Position numbers and translations under genes: made by a program
From: an uncultured Clostridia bacterium
Lineage (GTDB): Bacteria; Bacillota; Clostridia; Oscillospirales; CAG-272
Assembly: GCA_946404295.1 (NCBI GenBank)
Contig: CAMJDE010000114.1
Coordinates: 1 to 6,369 of the forward strand
Length of the DNA stretch: 6,369 nt
Reading direction: 5' to 3'
Part shown: positions 1-5,558 of the stretch, one piece after another
Layout of the letters: each line of letters starts with the position of its first letter
Position numbering within the stretch: position 1 is the first letter of the stretch
Notes under the pieces: model-generated
Database searches by the model: none
What the model was told of the DNA's origin: nothing
What the model saw: only the letters and a program-made list of their open reading frames with translations

Positions 1-1
1 T

Positions 2-766
2 CCCGAAGCCCCCGAAAAAGAGATCAACGAAAATATGGTCGTCGGGCGCAACGCGGTGAAGGAACTGCTTGCGTCGGGGCGCGATATTGACAAGATCTAC
101 GTTCAGAGCGGCGAACGCGAGGGCTCGATCATCCAACTGATCGGCGAGGCGGCGGGGCGGAAGATCCCGCTTGCCGAGGTCGATCGGGCAAAACTGGATA
201 AGATGTCGGGATTTGCCCGGCATCAGGGGATCGTCGCCTTTGCCGCCGAGCAGAACTATTCGACCCTCGACGATATGCTCACCCTCGCCGCAGAGCGGGG
301 AGAGGCACCGCTCGTCGTGATCGCCGACGGGATCCTCGATCCACAGAACCTCGGTTCGCTGATCCGCGTGGCGGAGTGCACCGGGGCGCACGGCGTCCTG
401 ATCCCGAAACGGCGGGCGGTCGGGCTGACCGCTCTCGTCGGGCGCGCCTCCGCCGGCGCGATCGAGCATCTTCCGGTCGCGCGCGTGCCCAACGTCACCG
501 CCGCGATCGAGGATCTCAAGGAGCGCGGCTTCTGGATCTTTGCCGCGGATATGGGCGGGACCCCCTATTACGACAGCGATTTTTCGGGACCCGTGGCGAT
601 CGTCCTCGGCAGCGAGGGGGAGGGGATCTCCCGCCTCGTGCGCGAAAAGTGCGATTTCGTCACCTCGATTCCCCTGCACGGAAAGGTGCAGTCGATGAAC
701 GTATCGACCGCCGCCGCGGTGATTCTGGCGGAGGCGGCAAGACAGAGAGACCTGAAGAAGGAGTAA
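2..766 (+). CDS. rlmB: 23S rRNA (guanosine-2'-O)-methyltransferase RlmB, SpoU/TrmH family (5' partial)
   Basis: This is a SAM-dependent SPOUT-fold (trefoil-knot) enzyme that 2'-O-methylates a guanosine in 23S rRNA (G2251 in E. coli numbering, by family). Residues are counted from the ATG at 35. The first ~75 residues form the L30e-like RNA-binding domain, beginning VVGRNAVKELL and including HQGIVA at 63-68. SpoU motif 1 is at 98-111 (DGILDPQNLGSLIR, with Asn105 and Arg111), followed by the family block PKRRAVGL at 124-131. Motif 2 is at 188-199 (AIVLGSEGEGIS, Glu194) and motif 3 at 212-224 (IPLHGKVQSMNVS, Asn222). The length of 243 residues from the ATG is close to the family norm. The frame is open from the window edge (codons for PEAPEKEINEN) with no start codon, and the ATG at 35 has only a weak purine run 11 nt upstream. 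The ATG would also leave almost nothing before the conserved GRNAV. The true start is therefore probably outside the window, although 35 remains possible. The last codons contain the ribosome binding site of the next gene. Function is confident; the start is not. Confidence 0.93.
   Translation, partial: PEAPEKEINENMVVGRNAVKELLASGRDIDKIYVQSGEREGSIIQLIGEAAGRKIPLAEVDRAKLDKMSGFARHQGIVAFAAEQNYSTLDDMLTLAAERGEAPLVVIADGILDPQNLGSLIRVAECTGAHGVLIPKRRAVGLTALVGRASAGAIEHLPVARVPNVTAAIEDLKERGFWIFAADMGGTPYYDSDFSGPVAIVLGSEGEGISRLVREKCDFVTSIPLHGKVQSMNVSTAAAVILAEAARQRDLKKE
758..763 (+). promoter_or_regulatory. Ribosome binding site of the P-type ATPase-like gene
   Basis: AAGGAG lies 7 nt before the ATG at 771 and is embedded in the final Lys-Glu codons of rlmB. 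This arrangement supports translational coupling of the two genes and fixes the start of the long acidic N-terminal region. Confidence 0.85.
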
Positions 767-770
767 GACG

Positions 771-2966
771 ATGACAGACGAACTGAGCCGTCGTCCTGAC
801 GTGCCGGATTTTGACGGCAATGCCCCCGAAGACGACCTCTTTGCGCCCGCGGCGGTCCCCGAAGGGGAGAAGGGGGAAGAGCCGACCCCGTCTGCGGACT
901 CCGAGCCCGCCGCGGAGAACGTCGCCCCCGACGAGATCGTCGCCCCCGAACCGGCGCAAGCCGCGGACACCCTCGACGCGTCCGCGCCCGAAGCCGCCGC
1001 CGAAGCGGTCCCCGACGCCGAAAAGCACGCTCCCGCCTTCGACTGGGGCGAACGCGATCCGCTCGACGAGGACGAACTGTTCGGGCAGATCGGTCTGCCC
1101 GACGGGGGACCCACGCCCGAGGAAAGCGACCTGTTCGACAACGACGGACCCGACGCCGACCTTCCCGACGAGGGTTTTTCCGACGCGCCCGAGGCGGCGC
1201 CCTCACCCGTCGAAACCGACGGAGGCGAGCCCGATGCCGCGTCGCAGGTCCCCGAAAAGAAAAAAGAACTCTCCGAAAGCGATCTCGAAGTGCGGAGAAA
1301 GTACGCCGTTCAAAGGATCGGCGCCGCGCGCGTCCGCTTCTGCTTCGCGATCCTCTTTTCTCTGATGCTTCTGGTTCTCGAGACCTTCAAGGTTTTCGGG
1401 TTCGACGTGACCGAACCCCTCGGGATCAGCCGGGTTCCCGGCGCCGCCGCGATGCTGGATCTGCAGTTGATCCTGCTCGTCGCCTATTGCTCGTGGCGCT
1501 CGCTCTATATCGGCTTGCTTTCGCTCGTCCGTCGCCGTTTCCGCGCCGAGATTCTGTTCTTGGTCGCCCTTGCCGCCGTCGTGTGGTTTGACCTCGACGC
1601 CTTCTTCCGGGGACGTCCGGACGTGACGCTAACCGCCCTTCCGCTCGCCGTCGCTCTGACCGCGTCGACCTGGGCGGAATTGCTCGAATGGGAGACGCGC
1701 TACCGCACCGTTTGTCTTTTGCAGAATCGCGGCGTGAAATACGCGGCGCTCGACGCGGACGGCATCGACGGCGAACGGCTGGTCCTCGCACCCGTCCGCT
1801 ACGTCGACAGTTACGACGAACAGATCGCTACTTACCGCGAGGACGGCGGATTTCAGATCCTGCTCGCCTTCCTTTCGGTCGGGGTCGCCGTCGGCGGGTT
1901 CCTGACCGTCTATCTCACCTCCGACGCGGGGATCTCGCGGGCGTTCTCGGTCGCGGTTTCGGTCCTTCTGCTCTCCTGTCCCTTCGCCGCGCTCCTGTCC
2001 CGGCGTTTCTGGTTCAATTCGCTCTCTCGCGCGTTCCTCGACGGCGGGACCGCCGTGATCGGTGAGGAAGCCGCCTACCGTTACGCCCACGTTTCCACCT
2101 TCTCGGTCGAGGACGGCGACGCCTTCTCGCACGAGGAGACCCGGATCCGCATCGTCAACGTCTTCCGCGACAGTCGGCTGGACGAGATTCTGCGTCTGCT
2201 TTCCTCGGTCTACCGCAAACTCGGCGGACCCCTTGCGCGCGTGCTTGCCGAGACCACGAGCGAGGCGGGATTATCCGACGCCGAGATCACCGAGATCGTC
2301 TCGGGCGGGGTCACCGCGCGGGTCGAGGGGCGCACGCTGACGGTCGGTTCGGGCGAATACCTTGCGCAGAACGGCTATCCGCTCCCCGAGGTCGAGGTCG
2401 ACAAGGTGCTGAAAAACGATCGGATGTGCGTCCTCTTCGTCGCCTACGAGGGCGAGGTGCGCGCCCGGTTCTACATCGAATACGTCCTCTCGCGCTCGTT
2501 TGAGGCGCGGGCTGAAAAACTGCGGAAACTCGGCGTTACGACCGAGATCCGCACCTTCGATCCCTCCATCACTCCCGCCTATTTCTCGCGCATCAGTTAT
2601 CTGCCCGACGACGCCGTGAAAATCAAGCGGATGACCGTCGCCGACGTCTCGCGCGAGACGGTGCGCCGCGCCGAGACCGGGCTTTTCGCGCTCGGGTCGC
2701 TCTCCACGATGCTCGACGCCCTGCACGCCTTCCGTCGCTACGTCCGCGCCCGCGGCTGGCTCGGCGTGCTTAAGTTCGCGCAATTCCTCGTCGGCGCCGC
2801 GCTCTCGGCGTTCCTTTTGATCCGGTATCCGAATACGACGATCCCGGTGTGGTTCTCCTCCCTTTACGGACTCGTGCTGATCCTGCTTTCGATCCGGCTG
2901 AGCGCCGTTTCGGGAAAAAAGATCTCGACGGGTATGCGGAACGCGCGCAAACAGGAAAGGAAATAA
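771..2966 (+). CDS. Degenerate P1B-type ATPase-like membrane protein with acidic N-terminal extension (putative pseudoenzyme)
   Basis: This 731-residue protein is of unknown function. Residues 1-175 are rich in Asp, Glu, Pro and Ala, with no predicted fold, and carry three acidic Leu-Phe motifs (near 20-24, 100-104 and 118-122). Hydrophobic segments lie at about 187-208, 228-251, 259-279, 284-303, 361-383, 389-411, 665-685 and 692-712, giving the eight-helix order of P1B (heavy-metal) ATPases. Segment 6 has SCPFAALLS (402-410) where pumps have CPC. It is followed by GG.AVIGEEAA (425-435), like the family's GG..LE.A. The nucleotide-domain region is recognisable: GGPLARVLAE (485-494) for the HPLA block, SGGVTARVEGRTLTVGS (511-527) for the GxG block, then an AYEGEVRARFYI strand and an EARAEKLRKLGV helix (578-589). 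The catalytic motifs are missing. There is VEDGDAF (446-452) instead of DKTGTLT, RTFDPS (594-599) instead of TGDN, no GDGxNDxPAL, and only ~57 residues where the actuator domain with TGES should be. Pumping is therefore unlikely. The ORF is intact with strong translation signals, so I infer a maintained pseudoenzyme rather than decay. Family assignment is by eye. Confidence 0.75.
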   Translation: MTDELSRRPDVPDFDGNAPEDDLFAPAAVPEGEKGEEPTPSADSEPAAENVAPDEIVAPEPAQAADTLDASAPEAAAEAVPDAEKHAPAFDWGERDPLDEDELFGQIGLPDGGPTPEESDLFDNDGPDADLPDEGFSDAPEAAPSPVETDGGEPDAASQVPEKKKELSESDLEVRRKYAVQRIGAARVRFCFAILFSLMLLVLETFKVFGFDVTEPLGISRVPGAAAMLDLQLILLVAYCSWRSLYIGLLSLVRRRFRAEILFLVALAAVVWFDLDAFFRGRPDVTLTALPLAVALTASTWAELLEWETRYRTVCLLQNRGVKYAALDADGIDGERLVLAPVRYVDSYDEQIATYREDGGFQILLAFLSVGVAVGGFLTVYLTSDAGISRAFSVAVSVLLLSCPFAALLSRRFWFNSLSRAFLDGGTAVIGEEAAYRYAHVSTFSVEDGDAFSHEETRIRIVNVFRDSRLDEILRLLSSVYRKLGGPLARVLAETTSEAGLSDAEITEIVSGGVTARVEGRTLTVGSGEYLAQNGYPLPEVEVDKVLKNDRMCVLFVAYEGEVRARFYIEYVLSRSFEARAEKLRKLGVTTEIRTFDPSITPAYFSRISYLPDDAVKIKRMTVADVSRETVRRAETGLFALGSLSTMLDALHAFRRYVRARGWLGVLKFAQFLVGAALSAFLLIRYPNTTIPVWFSSLYGLVLILLSIRLSAVSGKKISTGMRNARKQERK
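2956..2961 (+). promoter_or_regulatory. Ribosome binding site that sets the radical SAM gene start
   Basis: AAAGGA lies 7 nt before the ATG at 2969 and overlaps the final codons of the preceding gene. It selects 2969 over an in-frame ATG at 2849. That earlier start would add 40 residues translated inside the upstream gene and has no comparable site. Confidence 0.8.
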
Positions 2967-2968
2967 AC

Positions 2969-4837
2969 ATGGAACAAATGGACCGTCTCGACCGTTTGCA
3001 CGGGATCCTGAAATCGGTCTCCGAACCCGCCGCCTACGTCGGCGGGGAACTCTACGAAGTCAAAAAAGACAAGGCGGACGTCAAGGTCCGCAATGCCACC
3101 GTTTTTCCCGAGATCTACTCGATCGGAATGAGTAACCTCGGGATGCGGATCCTCTACGAGTGCCTGAACGCCGCCCCCGACGTCTGGTGCGAGCGCGTCT
3201 TCGCTCCCGCCCCCGATATGGGCGAAAAAATGCAGGAATACAAGATCCCCCTGACCGCGCTGGAGAGCGGAGACCCCCTGACCGATTTCGATATCGTCGG
3301 CGTGACCCTCCAATACGAGATGTGCTACCCGACCGCGCTCCACGTTTTCGACCTCGCGGGGATACCGCTCTACAGCCGCGACCGCGGCGAGGAATATCCG
3401 ATCATCGTCGGCGGCGGACCCTGCACCTACAACGCCGAGCCGGTCGCCGATTTCTTCGACGTTTTCTCGATCGGAGAGGGCGAAGACGCCCTCGTCGAAC
3501 TCTCCCACCTCTACCGCGATATGAAGGAGGCGGGGACCTACACCAAGGCGGCGTTCCTTCACGCCGCGGCGAAGCTCCCCGGGTTCTACGTCCCGTCGCT
3601 CTACGACGTGTCGTACAACGACGACGGCACGATCCGGGCGTTCACTCCGCTCTACGACGATATCCCGATGAAGATAACGAAGCGCATCATCGGCAACCTC
3701 GACGACGCGCCCTATCCCTTAAAACCCGTCATCCCGTACAGCGAGACGGTCCACGACCGGATCGTACTCGAACTCTACCGCGGCTGCATCCGGGGCTGCC
3801 GGTTCTGTCAGGCGGGAATGGTCTACCGCCCCATTCGCGAGAAATCGCCCGAAAAACTCTGCGAACAGGCGCGCTGTCTCTACGAGAACACCGGCTACGA
3901 CGAGATCTCGCTGATCTCGCTTTCGACCTCCGACTACTCGAAGATCGACGAGTTGACCGACAAACTCCTTTCCTGGACCGACGAACGCAACGTCTCGCTC
4001 TCGCTCCCCTCGCTCCGGGTCGACAGTTTCACCAAGGAACTGATGGATCGGATCTCGGGCGTGCGCCGCGGCGGGATCACCTTCGCCCCCGAGGCGGGCA
4101 CCCAGCGGCTCCGCGACGTCATCAACAAGAACGTGCGGGAGGAAGACCTGCTCCGCGCCGTCGGGATCGCGTATGCGGCGGGGAAGGAGAGCGTCAAACT
4201 CTACTTTATGCAGGGGCTTCCGACCGAAACGCACGAGGATCTCTGCGGCATCGCGAAACTCGCCTCGGACGCCGTCCACGTCTTCTACGAAACGCCGAAG
4301 GAACAGAGAGGGCGTAACGTCCGCGTGACGGTCAGCGTCTCCTGCTTCGTGCCGAAACCCTTTACCGCCTTCCAATGGGAGGGGCAGGACCCGCTCGAAG
4401 TTTTGCAGGAAAAGCAACTCTACTTAAAGGATCAGATCACCGACCGCAAGGTCGTCTACCACTACCACGACGCGAAGGTCTCGCGGGTCGAGGCGGTGCT
4501 GGCGCGCGGCGACCGTCGGCTCGCGCCGTCGCTGGTTCTCGCCGCCCGCGAGGGCTCGGCGTATTCGGCGTGGAGCGAACATTTCGACTACGACAAGTGG
4601 ATGGACTATTTCGCCCGCACGGGCGTCGATCCCGCCTTCTACGCCAACCGCACCTTCGGGCTTGACGAGGTACTGCCGTGGGATCTGATCGACTGCGGCG
4701 TGACCAAGGACTACCTCAAACGCGAACGCGCGCGCGCCTACGCCGAGAAAACGACCCCCTCCTGCGCCGAGCATTGCAACGGCTGCGGGGCGGATCGGTT
4801 GGGAGGGAATACCAGATGGTGTCCGAAGAAAAAGTGA
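2969..4837 (+). CDS. B12-binding-like radical SAM protein, TIGR03960-type
   Basis: This is a 622-residue radical SAM enzyme of unknown substrate. The N-terminal part (about 45-190) resembles the Rossmann-like B12-binding domain of this group: PEIYSIGMSNLGMRIL (47-62), DIVGVTLQYEM (108-118) and IIVGGGPCTYNAEPVADFFDVFSIGEGE (145-172). The radical SAM core follows, with the 4Fe-4S motif CIRGCRFC (Cys273, Cys277, Cys280) after ELYRG. Family blocks are ISLISLSTSDY (313-323), SLPSLRVDSF (345-354), GITFAPEAGTQRLRDVINKNV (369-389) and KLYFMQGLPTETHEDL (410-425). A second cysteine set sits at the C-terminus: Cys599, Cys603 and Cys606 (CX3CX2C), then Cys618. Related proteins are often adjacent or fused to a DUF2344 protein, which is the next gene here, overlapping by 22 nt. 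An RNA-modification role has been suggested to me only by genomic context (RNase G and ribosomal protein neighbours in many bacteria); that is inference. Cobalamin binding cannot be read from the sequence. The family call is confident and the function is not. Confidence 0.9.
   Translation: MEQMDRLDRLHGILKSVSEPAAYVGGELYEVKKDKADVKVRNATVFPEIYSIGMSNLGMRILYECLNAAPDVWCERVFAPAPDMGEKMQEYKIPLTALESGDPLTDFDIVGVTLQYEMCYPTALHVFDLAGIPLYSRDRGEEYPIIVGGGPCTYNAEPVADFFDVFSIGEGEDALVELSHLYRDMKEAGTYTKAAFLHAAAKLPGFYVPSLYDVSYNDDGTIRAFTPLYDDIPMKITKRIIGNLDDAPYPLKPVIPYSETVHDRIVLELYRGCIRGCRFCQAGMVYRPIREKSPEKLCEQARCLYENTGYDEISLISLSTSDYSKIDELTDKLLSWTDERNVSLSLPSLRVDSFTKELMDRISGVRRGGITFAPEAGTQRLRDVINKNVREEDLLRAVGIAYAAGKESVKLYFMQGLPTETHEDLCGIAKLASDAVHVFYETPKEQRGRNVRVTVSVSCFVPKPFTAFQWEGQDPLEVLQEKQLYLKDQITDRKVVYHYHDAKVSRVEAVLARGDRRLAPSLVLAAREGSAYSAWSEHFDYDKWMDYFARTGVDPAFYANRTFGLDEVLPWDLIDCGVTKDYLKRERARAYAEKTTPSCAEHCNGCGADRLGGNTRWCPKKK
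4801..4806 (+). promoter_or_regulatory. Ribosome binding site that sets the DUF2344 gene start
   Basis: GGGAGG lies 9 nt before the ATG at 4816, inside the 3' end of the radical SAM gene. It favours 4816 over the in-frame ATG at 4678, whose extra 46 residues are a basic out-of-frame shadow of the upstream gene. It also favours 4816 over a GTG at 4834 that has only a weak purine run before it. Confidence 0.75.
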
Positions 4838-5532
4838 ACCGTCCCTGCGACAATACCCCGATCCGTCTGCGCTTCCGGTTCCGCAAGGTCGGACGGCTCC
4901 GCTACGTCTCGCACCTCGAACTCGTCCGCACGGTCTCGAAGGCAGCGACCCGCGCCGGGATCCCCTGCTGGTTCACGCAGGGCTTCAACCCGGTGCCGAA
5001 GATCGTTTTCGGAACGCCGATGTCGGTCGGGATGGAGAGCGAGTGCGAGTTCGTCGAACTCCGCCTGACCGAGCGGGTCGAACCCGCCGACGCGCTCGAG
5101 CGGCTGAACGCCGCCACCCCCGCCGAACTGACCTTTCTCGAGGCGTACTATCCCGACAACAAACTGACCGATCAATGCTTCGCCCAATACGAGGTGCTCG
5201 TCCGGACCGACAAGAACGCCGAAAACCTCGCCGCCGCGTTCCGTCGGCTGCTTTCGGACCCGAATCTCACCTGTCGCAACCTCACGCACGGCAAGGCGAG
5301 CGAACGCGTCGTCGGACGGCAGACGGGGGACGCGACGGTCGTCGCGACGGGGAAGAACACGCTCCGTCTGACCATGACCCTCGGCACCTCGCAGGGAGAG
5401 TTCCTGAACCCGGATTACGTGATGATCGCCCTCGATCAGGCGACCGGGTTCCTCGAGGGATCTCCCATCGAGAACGCCTACCTGATCCGCCGCCTCGCGG
5501 CGCTCGATAAGGATAAAAAAACATTCCGCTGA
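4816..5532 (+). CDS. DUF2344 (TIGR03936-type) radical SAM partner protein
   Basis: This 238-residue protein is probably soluble. Its N-terminal half carries the family pattern: IRLRFRFRKVGRLRYVSHLELVRTVSKA at 16-43 (the rF.K.G.lrf.SHLel.R block), RAGIPCWFTQGFNPVPKIVFG at 46-66, and MSVGMESECEFVELRL at 69-84. The C-terminal half (about 120-238) is less conserved and contains no motif I recognise. Proteins of this family pair with TIGR03960-type radical SAM proteins, as separate neighbours or as a fusion. Here the pair is unfused but its reading frames overlap by 22 nt, which suggests coupled translation and joint action. The biochemical role is unknown to me. The frame ends in TGA at 5530-5532, with no terminator-like hairpin before the next gene. 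In many Firmicutes the next gene would be RNase G or ribosomal protein L21; here it is alanine racemase. Confidence 0.88.
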   Translation: MVSEEKVNRPCDNTPIRLRFRFRKVGRLRYVSHLELVRTVSKAATRAGIPCWFTQGFNPVPKIVFGTPMSVGMESECEFVELRLTERVEPADALERLNAATPAELTFLEAYYPDNKLTDQCFAQYEVLVRTDKNAENLAAAFRRLLSDPNLTCRNLTHGKASERVVGRQTGDATVVATGKNTLRLTMTLGTSQGEFLNPDYVMIALDQATGFLEGSPIENAYLIRRLAALDKDKKTFR

Positions 5533-5543
5533 AAACACGAACA

Positions 5544-5550
5544 AGAAGGA
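5544..5550 (+). promoter_or_regulatory. Ribosome binding site of alr
   Basis: AGAAGGA lies 8 nt before the ATG at 5559, in the only real intergenic gap of the window (5533-5558). That 26-nt gap has no room for a separate terminator plus promoter, so alr is probably read from the upstream transcript. Confidence 0.8.
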
Positions 5551-5558
5551 ACCCGAAA

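Noticed and set aside
674..691. Perfect 6-bp inverted repeat CTGCAC / GTGCAG with a 6-nt loop, as a possible hairpin regulator
   Set aside because: It lies in the codons of conserved SpoU motif 3 of rlmB, where the protein sequence explains the bases. There is no U tract, and it is too far from the next start to act on it plausibly.
781..1140. The acidic Leu-Phe motifs as sliding-clamp (DnaN) binding motifs
   Set aside because: ESDLF and EDDLF resemble the clamp consensus only in the last residues and lack the conserved Gln. Nothing else links this membrane protein to replication.
568..1206. Long antisense reading frame (212 codons) opposite rlmB and the ATPase-like gene
   Set aside because: It is Arg/Pro-rich low-complexity sequence caused by the high GC of the sense genes, with no recognisable domain. 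The same applies to the other antisense frames, including the long one at 5478-6317 opposite alr.
2095..2130. Sequencing frameshift hiding a real DKTGT motif in the ATPase-like gene
   Set aside because: The other two forward frames here read as Arg-rich shadow sequence with no DKTG. The frame stays in register with family-like sequence on both sides, so the motif is genuinely absent.
2849..2968. Earlier in-frame start for the radical SAM gene, adding 40 residues
   Set aside because: The extension is an out-of-frame reading of the upstream membrane protein's C-terminus. The ATG at 2969 has a well-spaced AAAGGA and sits 2 nt after the upstream stop.
4678..4815. Earlier in-frame start for the DUF2344 gene, adding 46 residues
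   Set aside because: The extra residues are Arg-rich, typical of a GC-rich shadow frame inside the radical SAM gene. Family similarity begins after the ATG at 4816.
5533..5558. Terminator or promoter before alr
   Set aside because: The 26-nt gap shows no GC-rich hairpin with a T run and no -35/-10 pair. It contains only the ribosome binding site.
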